From VRUE01 sp963703335 (GTDB lineage Bacteria > Actinomycetota > Thermoleophilia > Solirubrobacterales > 70-9), in contig OY969812.1 of the NCBI GenBank assembly GCA_963703335.1, positions 682,001-746,000 on the forward strand: 64,000 bases of DNA, given 5' to 3'. Of this stretch, positions 24,443 to 31,790 are shown piece by piece. Both the position numbers and the translations under genes were made by a program. Every line of letters begins with the position of its first letter. Position 1 is the stretch's first letter. The notes beneath the pieces are model-generated. The model was not told the DNA's origin, made no database searches, and saw only the letters and a program-made list of their open reading frames with translations.

Positions 24443-25099
24443 CTACTCGCCTGTTGCGTAGTGCGCGGGCTCAGCCGCAAACCGCCCAGCACAATCCAGG
24501 GAACAAAAGAAGTACTCGCCGCCGCCGTACCGCAGCGACCCTGCTGCGCTGTCGGGATCGACCGCCATCCGGCAGACGGGGTCGATCGGCAGGTCTTGGC
24601 TTGAGACGACTCCGCGCCTTAGCGCCCCAAACAAGAGCACCGGCTCGGTGACGTTTCGCAGATGTACCCGGCCTCGCTCGCGCAGGGCAAAGCTGCTCGA
24701 GTCTGCGGCCGCCTTCGTGGCTGCGGTCAGCAGCAACTCCCCGCCCGCCGCTTGGCCGGCGACCCGGGCCGCGAGGTTGACGGTTGCGCCGAACCAGTCA
24801 CCTTCCCGCTCGGTGGCGGGGCCGGTGTGCATGCCGGCGCGGATCGTCGGAAACCGATGCTGACCCCCAACGTTATGGACGATTTCCAATCCGAGCCTGA
24901 TCGCCTCAGCCGGATCCTCTGCGCGGATCATCAATGCGTCGCCGATGCTCTTGATCTCTTCAGCGCCGCGCCTGCTCAGGATCGGACTCACTGCCGCCGA
25001 AAACGCGGCGGCAAGATCGGCGGCGGCCTCGTCACCGTGGGCCTCCGTAAGGGCCGTGAAGCCGGACATGTCGGCGAAGATGAAGGTGTGGACGGCCAC
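24443..25099 (-). CDS. class III adenylate/guanylate cyclase fused to a C-terminal YHS domain
   Basis: The 218-residue protein has a cyclase homology domain (residues about 1-165) with both metal-binding aspartates (FADMSGFT and SIGDALMI), a lysine in the substrate-selectivity position (EIKSIGD) and the transition-state Asn/Arg pair (NLAARVAGQA), so catalysis is plausible. Residues about 172-214 form a YHS metal-binding domain (DPVCRM...YFFCSLDC...F). The stop-to-start distance to the upstream M23 peptidase gene is five bases, so it is co-transcribed with it under the BlaI-type box at 26396. I infer a metal-gated second-messenger enzyme; whether it makes cAMP or cGMP is unknown. Confidence 0.87.
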   Translation of the reverse strand: MAVHTFIFADMSGFTALTEAHGDEAAADLAAAFSAAVSPILSRRGAEEIKSIGDALMIRAEDPAEAIRLGLEIVHNVGGQHRFPTIRAGMHTGPATEREGDWFGATVNLAARVAGQAAGGELLLTAATKAAADSSSFALRERGRVHLRNVTEPVLLFGALRRGVVSSQDLPIDPVCRMAVDPDSAAGSLRYGGGEYFFCSLDCAGRFAAEPAHYATGE

Positions 25100-25104
25100 G
25101 GCGG

Positions 25105-26322
25105 CTAGAGGTAGCCGAGCGGGTCCTGGGGTTCACCGTTGACGCGGACCTCGAAGTGCAGATGAGCGCCGGTGCTAAAGCCCGTGTTGCCGACGTAGCC
25201 GATCAAGTCCCCTTGGCTGACACTCGCTCCGAGCGACGTGGCGAACGAAGTCTGATGCGCGTAGCAAGTGGAGAGGCCGCCGCCGTGATCAATGCAGGTG
25301 TAGTTGCCATAGCCCCCGCTTTCAGCCTCGGACTGCATCAGGACCACGGTGCCCGACGCGGCGGCGTAGATCGGCGTCCCTTCGGCCGCGCCGATGTCCA
25401 GCCCAGGATGGAAGCTGCCCCAGCGGGGACCGAAGCCGGAGGTGATTACGCCCTCGACCGGCCAGATCAGCCCGCTGGAGCTCGTTCCGCTCGTCGGCGG
25501 CCCTGCCGGTAGCGGTATCGACGAGGAGGCCTGGTTGATTTCTTCGGCGATCTGCTGCTGGATAGATGCGACCTTGTTCCCGAATTCATCGCGCTCGAGC
25601 TTCACTTCTTCCAGGGCGTGCTGTCGCTCAGCCCTGACGGCGATCAGTTCCGCCTGCCGAGCCTCGGCCGAAGCTCGGGCTTGAACTAGCTCCTGCTCGC
25701 GGGCCGCGATTTCATCGCGTGCCGCCGCAATCGTTTCCTCGGCGGCTCGTAGCCGTTGCACGGTGCTCTTCGCCTCGTCGCGAAGCTGGCGGACACGACC
25801 GGCGATGGACTCGTCTTGGTCCTGAATTCGGGCGAGATATTCACTGCGTGCGGCGAGTTCGGAGTACCCGTCGGAAGAGAGCAGGATGTTGACGATGTCG
25901 GGGCTACCCGACTCATACATCGCCACCAGCCGCTCGCGCAGGACGACCAGGGCTCGCTTCAGATGCGCCCGGGCGCTCGCCAGTTCCTGCTCGCCGACAT
26001 CGAGTTCCGCGGTGGCCTTCGCCAGTTCGGCTTCTTTGGCATTGAGCTCTTCCCGAGCGATGGCCTCGCGGCTGCGCAACGCGGCCACTTGGCCCTCGTA
26101 ATCGTCGATTTCGGAGCTGTATTGCGAGAGCGTGCTCGTCAAGACGCCTTCGCGCTGTTCGGTTCGTTCGAGCTTGGCCTTGGCGCTGTCGAGTTCGTCC
26201 TGTGGGGAGGCGATCGCCTGGCTGGATATGAATAAGAGCGCGGCGAGCAGGAAGACGAAACCCGCCGCGCATCTGGCGACAGCGAGGCGTGCAGACTCTT
26301 CGTTGCGTCTTGGTTTCGTCAT
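25105..26322 (-). CDS. M23 metallopeptidase with N-terminal coiled coil (EnvC/CwlO-like)
   Basis: The 405-residue exported protein starts with a signal/anchor segment (GFVFLLAALLFISSQAIA), followed by about 210 residues of coiled coil and a C-terminal M23 endopeptidase domain. The Zn ligands appear in FHPGLDIG and AHLHFEV; the domain lies at about 290-405. It should cleave peptidoglycan cross-bridges or activate amidases. The coiled coil resembles that of the NlpC/P60 protein at 61183-62439 (shared LxSDxxSExxxxxxYLxRIQ pattern). Start ATG 26322 is chosen for the signal peptide. A BlaI-type box 74 bases upstream suggests control by the adjacent BlaI-like repressor. Confidence 0.88.
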   Translation of the reverse strand: MTKPRRNEESARLAVARCAAGFVFLLAALLFISSQAIASPQDELDSAKAKLERTEQREGVLTSTLSQYSSEIDDYEGQVAALRSREAIAREELNAKEAELAKATAELDVGEQELASARAHLKRALVVLRERLVAMYESGSPDIVNILLSSDGYSELAARSEYLARIQDQDESIAGRVRQLRDEAKSTVQRLRAAEETIAAARDEIAAREQELVQARASAEARQAELIAVRAERQHALEEVKLERDEFGNKVASIQQQIAEEINQASSSIPLPAGPPTSGTSSSGLIWPVEGVITSGFGPRWGSFHPGLDIGAAEGTPIYAAASGTVVLMQSEAESGGYGNYTCIDHGGGLSTCYAHQTSFATSLGASVSQGDLIGYVGNTGFSTGAHLHFEVRVNGEPQDPLGYL

Positions 26323-26395
26323 TTGTGTGGGCGCCGCGCGGCCCGCACGCGACCGGCCGCTGGGGATCGCAACGCCGACGGCTCGGCGCTGATGC

Positions 26396-26410
26396 CCTAC
26401 GGACTGTAGG
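26396..26410. promoter_or_regulatory. BlaI/CopY-type box upstream of the M23-cyclase operon
   Basis: CCTAC-GGACT-GTAGG is a perfect inverted repeat with the five-base spacer shared by the other boxes. It lies in the divergent region between the M23 peptidase gene and the BlaI-like regulator gene. Confidence 0.7.
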
Positions 26411-26492
26411 AAGAAGGCCGAGGTGGCGCACTGGTCACCCCTGGCCTGCAACCTGACTTGCGCTGCCCGACCAGCGCCGCGCTCACGGAGCG

Positions 26493-26510
26493 CCTACAAG
26501 CGCCTGTAGG
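26493..26510. promoter_or_regulatory. operator overlapping the start region of the BlaI-like gene
   Basis: GCCTACA-AGCGCC-TGTAGGC is a perfect inverted repeat ending ten bases before the start codon. Half-sites match the other boxes but the spacing is three bases longer. Position indicates autoregulation. Confidence 0.65.
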
Positions 26511-26519
26511 CTCTGGCGG

Positions 26520-26921
26520 ATGGCACGCGAGAGCGTTATTCAGCTTCAGGGCGAGTTGCAGCTAGAGGTGATGCGAGCGCTATGGCGGCTCGGTGAGCCC
26601 AGCAGCGTCGAGGATGTCCGACAGGCTCTGCCGGCACGCCAGCGCGGCGCCTACACCACCGTCCAGACCATCCTCAACCGCCTGGCCGAACGGAAACTGC
26701 TCGGCCGCGAGCGCCAGGGCAAGGTGATCTTCTACGAAGCGAAGGTCAGCGAGGGCGACTACTACTCCCGCTCGGTGCAGCAGACCCTGGCAAAGGCTTC
26801 CGACGACGCTCGCCGCACCGCCCTCGCGCAGCTCGTCGGCGATATGGCACCTGGGGAGCTGAACGAGATTGAGGCCCTGGCACGGGAGGTCGCCCAGAGG
26901 CGCGACGGGCCAAAGGCATGA
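26520..26921 (+). CDS. BlaI/MecI/CopY-family transcriptional repressor
   Basis: The 133-residue product has the winged helix of the BlaI/MecI/CopY family (LEVMRALWRLGEPSSVEDVRQAL, AYTTVQTILNRLAERKLLGRER) and the C-terminal dimerisation helices. There is no CxC copper motif of the enterococcal CopY type, so the signal is probably relayed by the M56 protease encoded next, with which it overlaps by four bases. No Shine-Dalgarno is seen between its operator and the ATG, so the mRNA may be leaderless. Boxes resembling its own operator precede many copper and envelope genes from 26 to 57 kb, which makes it the best candidate regulator for all of them. Confidence 0.92.
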   Translation: MARESVIQLQGELQLEVMRALWRLGEPSSVEDVRQALPARQRGAYTTVQTILNRLAERKLLGRERQGKVIFYEAKVSEGDYYSRSVQQTLAKASDDARRTALAQLVGDMAPGELNEIEALAREVAQRRDGPKA

Positions 26922-27883
26922 CGTACTTCCTCGGGGCGCTTCTGATGGCAGGCACTGGCGCTCCCTACCTGCTGCCGCGCACCAGCCTCTCGCCGATGAC
27001 CGGTGCCGCCCTATGGCTCATGGTGCTTGTGCTGCGGGCGGTTTTGGTGATGCTGGCGGCGCTGATTGCGATCCTCTACATCCCCGCCACGGCGATCTTC
27101 CAGCTGACGACCCACTGGTGCTTTCACGCCGTAATCCCCTTCTTCGCCACGCACCTCGGCTTCTCCGGACACCGGCTCGGCGACGCGGCCACCTTCCTCC
27201 CCGGCCTGGTCCTCGGCCTCTCGTTGATCTCTGCGGTCTTCGCTGTCTGGCGGACGGCGCGGGCGATGAGCAGATGGGTCAAGCGCAGCTCGCTGGGACC
27301 GGGGCCGAGGGAAAGCGTCATCGTCGGCGGGCAGGAGGTTGTGGTCGCGGCCGCGGGAGTGCGGGGCGCGAAGATCGTCGTCTCGACCGGGGCCTTGACC
27401 CGGCTCGATGAGGACGAGCTGGCGGCGAGCCTTGAGCACGAGCGAGGCCATATCGCTCGCCGCCATCCTTATCTGGTTGTCGCTGCCAACCTGGCCTTCG
27501 CAATCGCCCGACCGCTGCCCGGGAGCAAAGACGCCCTCCGCCAAGTGCAGTTCTGTCTTGAGCGTGACGCCGATGAGTACGCGATCGATCGAACCCGCAA
27601 CCCGATCGCCCTGGCGAGCGCCATCTGCAAGGCGGCCGCCGACGCTCCGGTTCCCGGCCCTGCCCTCGCCACCCTGGCCGGATCTGGAGCACCCGCCCGG
27701 CTTCGCCTTCTCTTGGATCGCCCAGCGGCGCGGCCCAGCGCTTGGGCCGACTTCGCCGCTCGTGGCCTTGTCACGACGTTGGTGGGAATCGTCCTCCTTA
27801 CCGCGGCCTTCACCCCCGCCTTGGCACAAGCAGGCGTCGCCTCGCTTGGAGCAAGCAACGCTTCGCACGCCTGCCAAGGCTAA
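26918..27883 (+). CDS. M56-family membrane metalloprotease (short BlaR1/MecR1-like)
   Basis: The 321-residue protein has several N-terminal membrane segments, a cytoplasmic Zn-protease domain with HERGH (in SLEHERGHIARRHP, about residues 173-177), the downstream ligand context LERDADEYA and a last membrane segment near residue 290. It lacks the extracellular beta-lactam sensor domain of BlaR1, so the inducing signal must be something else. The ATGA overlap with the BlaI-like gene supports a sensor-protease/repressor pair in which the protease cleaves the repressor. The neighbourhood suggests copper or envelope stress as signal; this is inference. Confidence 0.85.
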   Translation: MTYFLGALLMAGTGAPYLLPRTSLSPMTGAALWLMVLVLRAVLVMLAALIAILYIPATAIFQLTTHWCFHAVIPFFATHLGFSGHRLGDAATFLPGLVLGLSLISAVFAVWRTARAMSRWVKRSSLGPGPRESVIVGGQEVVVAAAGVRGAKIVVSTGALTRLDEDELAASLEHERGHIARRHPYLVVAANLAFAIARPLPGSKDALRQVQFCLERDADEYAIDRTRNPIALASAICKAAADAPVPGPALATLAGSGAPARLRLLLDRPAARPSAWADFAARGLVTTLVGIVLLTAAFTPALAQAGVASLGASNASHACQG

Positions 27884-27934
27884 ACCGCACCGCCCGGTCG
27901 ACGCGCCAAACAGAGACATTTCGGCATTATTTAT

Positions 27935-27949
27935 CCTACGCGCTGTAGG
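27935..27949 (+). promoter_or_regulatory. BlaI/CopY-type box
   Basis: CCTAC-GCGCT-GTAGG, extended to ATCCTAC...GTAGGAT, ends 31 bases before the start of the zinc-ribbon gene. Confidence 0.75.
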
Positions 27950-27980
27950 ATTAGCTGGACTCCTTAAGGCTCTTATCGAG

Positions 27981-28244
27981 ATGAATTCCGATCACAAACT
28001 CACTGCCGACGACGAGCAACCGCGCCGGCCAATGTTCCTCGACCGTATTCGAGAGGACGAATCGGTAGAGCGCTGTGCTGGCTGCGGCAGCGACAACATC
28101 GTCGCCCGGCGACGGGAGCATGGCGATTCGCCTTACTGCTCCAGCTGTGAGGCGCGGCTAAGCGTTCCGACTACAAAGCAGCAGCGTGAGCCCAAACGAG
28201 GCGGCCGGCCGCTGACTTACGAGGAGGTTCAGCAATTCAACTAG
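27981..28244 (+). CDS. small zinc-ribbon protein
   Basis: The 87-residue hydrophilic protein has a four-cysteine zinc ribbon: CAGC (residues about 33-36) and CSSC (about 54-57). Acidic and basic flanks suggest an adaptor or nucleic-acid-binding role. It has its own BlaI-type box 31 bases upstream, the most perfect of the set, and is followed by another box and the CPVC membrane protein gene, so it belongs to the regulon by position. The ATG at 27981 is the first in-frame start after the box. I do not recognise a named family. Confidence 0.65.
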   Translation: MNSDHKLTADDEQPRRPMFLDRIREDESVERCAGCGSDNIVARRREHGDSPYCSSCEARLSVPTTKQQREPKRGGRPLTYEEVQQFN

Positions 28245-28278
28245 CAGGATGGCCCCGAGAAATTTGGGATGCTTAAAT

Positions 28279-28293
28279 CCTACGCCCTGTAGG
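28279..28293 (+). promoter_or_regulatory. BlaI/CopY-type box
   Basis: CCTAC-GCCCT-GTAGG, extended to AATCCTAC...GTAGGAT, ends 39 bases before the GTG start of the CPVC membrane protein gene. Confidence 0.75.
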
Positions 28294-28332
28294 ATCGCCT
28301 GGAAGAGCTAGTCAGCTGGTCCCTGAACCACT

Positions 28333-28845
28333 GTGGACGCGTCCTACCTCCAGACGAGATCGATCGGTATGCAGCCAAGGCTGGGCTCGCTGCTGGGCCC
28401 GCGCTTCATCGCCGGCGCGGTTCTCGGCACGGTCCTGGTCGCTGTCTTGATTGGGATACCGACCGACGTCCTCCCAAATCCGTGGTTCACCCGCATGACC
28501 CCCGCGACGACCAGCAACTACCTCTTCTGGGTCGCGAGCAGCGTCCTCACCGGGGCGCTGCTCGCGACCTACGTCCTTCCCCGCGGCACCCGCGACAGGA
28601 TCGCCGCCGCCAGCGCCGGCAGCGGCTACCTCGGGGTGCTCGCGGTCGGCTGTCCGGTCTGCAACAAGCTCGTCGTCGCCCTGCTCGGAGTCTCGGGAGC
28701 CTTTAACTACTTCGCACCGATCCAACCCCTGCTCGGCGCTGCTGGCTTGGCTTTGGCCGGTATCGCTCTGGCCGTCCGCCTGCGCGGGGCGCGCCGAGCC
28801 TGTGCGATTACCCTCGGGACCCAGAGTCCGCCTCTGGACGCATAG
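28333..28845 (+). CDS. membrane protein with CPVC motif
   Basis: The 170-residue protein has about four membrane segments. A CPVCNKL motif follows the third segment start (GVLAVGCPVCNKLVVALLG), with NYFAPIQPLLGAAGLALAGIALA forming the last helix. A membrane-embedded CxxC could transfer thiol redox equivalents or bind copper. Start is GTG 28333 or ATG 28369. A BlaI-type box lies 39 bases upstream, and the gene ends three bases before the Lgt-like gene, so the two are an operon. No characterised family is recognised. Confidence 0.65.
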   Translation: MDASYLQTRSIGMQPRLGSLLGPRFIAGAVLGTVLVAVLIGIPTDVLPNPWFTRMTPATTSNYLFWVASSVLTGALLATYVLPRGTRDRIAAASAGSGYLGVLAVGCPVCNKLVVALLGVSGAFNYFAPIQPLLGAAGLALAGIALAVRLRGARRACAITLGTQSPPLDA

Positions 28846-28848
28846 CGC

Positions 28849-29688
28849 TTGTCCGCGATCGCCACCATCACTATCGACATCTCGCCGACCTTCGGGGTCG
28901 GTCCGCTGGAACTTGCCTGGCACGGAGTGATGATTGCCGTCGGGCTGCTCTGCGGGGCGTTGCTCGCGCTGCGCTTCGGGAAGGAAATTGGACTTGATCG
29001 CGACCGTCTACTCAACCTCGTCGGCATCCTCGTCTTCGGCGGGATCGTCGGCTCGCGCCTGCTCTTCCTCATTCTCGACGAGCCGAGCGCGCTCCTCGAC
29101 CCAAGCCGGTGGCTTGGCCAATACGGCTTTGCCTTCTTCGGAGCCCTGATCCTCGCCCCACTGGCCGCTGCGCTCTACATCCGTCGAGCCCATCTCAGCC
29201 TTCGCTACCTCGACGCTCTGGCTGCCGGCTTTCCCCTGGGGATGGCCCTGGGTCGGATCGGTGACGTGATTAGCGGCGAGCACTTCGGCCCACCGACCAC
29301 CCTGCCCTGGGGCTTTCGCTATCTCAACCCGAACGCCGAAGTGCCAGGCAGCCAGCTTGCATACCACCAGGGGGGTTTCTACGAGATCGTCCTGGCGTTC
29401 GCCATGCTGGCCGTGCTCTGGCCTTTGCGCCATCGCTTCCGGCGTTCGCTGACGCTGTTTTGGACGACGATCGCCTTCTATTCCGCCGGGCGCTTCGTGA
29501 TGTTCTACTACCGAGACGACACCACGAACTTCATCCCAGGGGTCAATACCGCGCAGGCGATTAGCCTCGGTTTGCTCGGGCTCTCGGCAGCGGGCCTGTG
29601 GCTAGCCAAGCGGGCACCGTTGGCCGAGCCAAACCCGATTTCGGGTGACCAGAGCAAGGCTGCGCCCTCGATCCGATCTGCCGGTTGA
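28849..29688 (+). CDS. lgt: prolipoprotein diacylglyceryl transferase-like membrane protein (divergent Lgt)
   Basis: The 279-residue protein has about seven membrane segments and the overall Lgt arrangement: WHGVMIAVGLLCG near the N terminus, and the region of the Lgt signature reads GRIGDVISGEHFG instead of GRxGNFxNxExxG. The glycine, arginine and glutamate positions are kept but both asparagines are replaced. The C-terminal SAGRFVMFYYRDD matches the Lgt arginine helix. It may therefore be a specialised lipoprotein-modifying enzyme or a paralogue with a changed substrate. The start appears to be TTG at 28849. It is co-transcribed with the CPVC protein under a BlaI-type box, unlike housekeeping lgt genes. 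Confidence 0.75.
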   Translation: MSAIATITIDISPTFGVGPLELAWHGVMIAVGLLCGALLALRFGKEIGLDRDRLLNLVGILVFGGIVGSRLLFLILDEPSALLDPSRWLGQYGFAFFGALILAPLAAALYIRRAHLSLRYLDALAAGFPLGMALGRIGDVISGEHFGPPTTLPWGFRYLNPNAEVPGSQLAYHQGGFYEIVLAFAMLAVLWPLRHRFRRSLTLFWTTIAFYSAGRFVMFYYRDDTTNFIPGVNTAQAISLGLLGLSAAGLWLAKRAPLAEPNPISGDQSKAAPSIRSAG

Positions 29689-29780
29689 CGCTGCCTGCCA
29701 TATGGCCGTCGCTCTAGTGGCTCGTGGCACTCAGCGGGAACCCGTTCAGGGAGTTGGAGCTGGCAGGTTGGACGTGGGAG

Positions 29781-30149
29781 TCAGCCATGACGTTTGTCGG
29801 GCGCGCGCACCACGACGGCGAAATCGCCTGGTGCCTGGACGGTGAACGACCAGGCGCCATGCTGGTGGCTCGGCGCTTCGACGTCGAATCCGTCCTCCTT
29901 GAGACGCTGGTTGATCTCGTCGACCTCCGCCTCGCTGGGACGGATAAAGCCGAGGTGGAACGTTCTCGGATAGCTGACTCTGTTCGAGTTGCCGACGCCC
30001 ATCAGTGTCAGCGTGAAGCCCTCGTCATCGAGCAACATGGCGAAGTTTTTGTGGGCCGGACCGGCGGGGCGCAGGCCAAAGTGCCGCTCGAGGAAGGCGC
30101 TTGCCGCGGCCACATCGTCGACCGCGAGGTTCAAATGGTTGAGATTCAT
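29781..30149 (-). CDS. VOC-superfamily (glyoxalase-like) protein
   Basis: The 122-residue product is a single vicinal-oxygen-chelate domain: it begins MNLNHLNLAVDDVAAASAFLERHFG and continues with FAMLLDDEGFTLTLMG and TFHLGFIRP. His5, His65 (TFHLGF) and other polar positions could bind metal. Such proteins include glyoxalases, dioxygenases and antibiotic-binding proteins. It starts five bases after the stop of csoR on the same strand, so it is co-transcribed and probably copper-responsive. Substrate is unknown. Confidence 0.8.
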   Translation of the reverse strand: MNLNHLNLAVDDVAAASAFLERHFGLRPAGPAHKNFAMLLDDEGFTLTLMGVGNSNRVSYPRTFHLGFIRPSEAEVDEINQRLKEDGFDVEAPSHQHGAWSFTVQAPGDFAVVVRAPDKRHG

Positions 30150-30154
30150 CGTGC

Positions 30155-30436
30155 TTAGCCCCTAACCAGGCGCCCAACGGCCACCATCAGCTCATCGACC
30201 TTCTCGGTCTGCTCGCCGCCCTCGGCCTCGACCACGCAGTGGCGCGTGTGCTCGTCGAGCAAACCAAGCGCGACCTTGTCCAGCGCCGCCTGGACCGCGC
30301 CGATCTGGGTGAGCACGTCGATGCAGTAGCGCTCCTCCTCGACCATCCGCGAGACGCCGCGGACCTGGCCCTCGACTCGGGCGAGGCGCTTCAGCAGTTG
30401 ATCTCTGGAGGCGGTGTATCCGGGTTTGTCGTTCAT
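30155..30436 (-). CDS. csoR: CsoR-family copper-sensing repressor
   Basis: The 93-residue all-helical repressor has the CsoR metal triad Cys38 (ERYCIDVLTQ), His63 and Cys67 (DEHTRHCV). Cu(I) binding releases it from DNA. It lies divergently from the YHS-tailed permease, methyltransferase and P-type ATPase operon, with a CsoR-type GC-centred palindrome between (30447-30463). That arrangement makes it the direct copper regulator of both arms. The Cys-His-Cys set favours copper over the formaldehyde or sulfide branches of the family. Confidence 0.9.
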   Translation of the reverse strand: MNDKPGYTASRDQLLKRLARVEGQVRGVSRMVEEERYCIDVLTQIGAVQAALDKVALGLLDEHTRHCVVEAEGGEQTEKVDELMVAVGRLVRG

Positions 30437-30446
30437 GGACCATAAG

Positions 30447-30463
30447 ATACCCCTGTAGGGTAT
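30447..30463. promoter_or_regulatory. CsoR operator
   Basis: ATACCC-CTGTA-GGGTAT is an inverted repeat matching the GTATACCCC/GGGGTATAC type bound by CsoR, centred between the divergent csoR and permease genes. Confidence 0.85.
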
Positions 30464-30497
30464 ATTGCGTCAAGTCCACTTTTCTTCGGGAGAAGGC

Positions 30498-31781
30498 ATG
30501 AGCGACGTATTGAGCAAGATCGGCGAGGGCTTTGAACAGTCGTTCCTTATGGCCTACGAGGTCTGGTGGGCTTTGGTGCTCGGCTTTGCGATCTCAGCGA
30601 TCGTCCAGGCGTGGGTCCCCCGCGAGCGAATCGAGGGCGCGCTCTCGGGCAGCGGGCCGGGGCCACTGGCCAAGGCGACTGGCCTTGGCGCCGCCTCCTC
30701 CTCCTGCTCCTACGCGGCGATTGCGATCGGCAAGTCGCTCTTCCAGAAGGGGGCCTCGGCGACGACGATGCTCGCCTTCCAGTTCGCCTCGACCAACTTG
30801 GTCTGGGAGCTCGGCCTGGTGCTCTGGGTGCTGCTCGGCTGGCAGTTCACCCTCGCCGAGTACCTCGGCGGCATCGTGATGATCGTGCTGATGGCGGTAC
30901 TGCTGCGGGTCTTTGTCTCGCCGAAGCTTGAGGAGGTCGCCCGCCGCCACGCCCAGGAGGCCGACACCGGCCACCAGCACCACATGGCCGGCGAGCAGTT
31001 GAGCTGGCGCCAGCGCCTCACCTCTCCATCCGCCTGGTCAGATGTCGCCCACAACTTCCGCGGCGATTGGCAGATGCTCTACAAGGAGATCAGCCTTGGC
31101 TTCCTGCTCGCCGGCTTCATCGGCCTGCTCGGCAACGACTTCTTCAACAGCCTCTTCATCAAGGACGCGCCGCCGGTCGTCGTCGCGATCGAGAACGTCG
31201 TCGTCGGGCCGCTGATCGCCGTGCTCAGCTTCGTCTGCTCGGTCGGCAACATCCCGCTCGCCGCGGTGCTCTGGTCGGGCGGGATCAGCTTCGCCGGCGT
31301 GATGGCCTTCATTTTCGCCGACCTGATCGTCTTGCCGATCATCTTGGCCTATCGCAAGTACTACGGCTGGGCCTTCACGGTGCGAATTGTCGCGCTGATG
31401 TTCGTGACGATGGTGATCGCGGCGCTAGTGATCGACGGGCTCTTTAGCGCCGCCAACCTGATCCCGACCGGGCCGCGACCGAGCCGCGCCGACATCTTCG
31501 GCTCGGTACAGCTCGACTACAAGCTGGTCTTGAACATCGTCGGCCTGGCGATCTTCGCGGCGCTCTTCTACCTAACCGCCCGCCGCGGCGCCAGCGATCC
31601 CATCTGCGGGATGAAGGTCGACCGGGGCAAGGCGATCAAGCACGAGTTCGCCGGCGAGACCTTCTACTTCTGCTCCGAGCACTGCCGCAATCGCTTCGAG
31701 GCCGGCCCGGCGCAGTTCGTCGGGCAGCAGCCGGCGAGCCACTCCGGGCACGCCGTCCGACCAGGCACCCATTCTCACTGA
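30498..31781 (+). CDS. permease (DUF318/ArsP-like) with C-terminal YHS domain
   Basis: The 427-residue protein has about eight to ten membrane segments of the ArsP_1/DUF318 permease family (GAASSSCSYAAIAIGKSLFQKG, AFQFASTNLVWELGL, LSFVCSVGNIPLAAVLWSGG) with a central hydrophilic, His-containing loop (HQHHM). Its tail has a YHS domain (DPICGMKVDRG...FYFCSEHCRNRF) and ends in a His-rich peptide. The cysteine in SSCSY and that in FVCSVGN could line the path of a thiophilic metal or metalloid. ATG 30498 is preceded by GGGAGAAGG. It leads the CsoR-controlled operon with the methyltransferase and P1B ATPase, so a copper export or delivery role is likely. Confidence 0.88.
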   Translation: MSDVLSKIGEGFEQSFLMAYEVWWALVLGFAISAIVQAWVPRERIEGALSGSGPGPLAKATGLGAASSSCSYAAIAIGKSLFQKGASATTMLAFQFASTNLVWELGLVLWVLLGWQFTLAEYLGGIVMIVLMAVLLRVFVSPKLEEVARRHAQEADTGHQHHMAGEQLSWRQRLTSPSAWSDVAHNFRGDWQMLYKEISLGFLLAGFIGLLGNDFFNSLFIKDAPPVVVAIENVVVGPLIAVLSFVCSVGNIPLAAVLWSGGISFAGVMAFIFADLIVLPIILAYRKYYGWAFTVRIVALMFVTMVIAALVIDGLFSAANLIPTGPRPSRADIFGSVQLDYKLVLNIVGLAIFAALFYLTARRGASDPICGMKVDRGKAIKHEFAGETFYFCSEHCRNRFEAGPAQFVGQQPASHSGHAVRPGTHSH

Positions 31782-31790
31782 GGAGGCACG

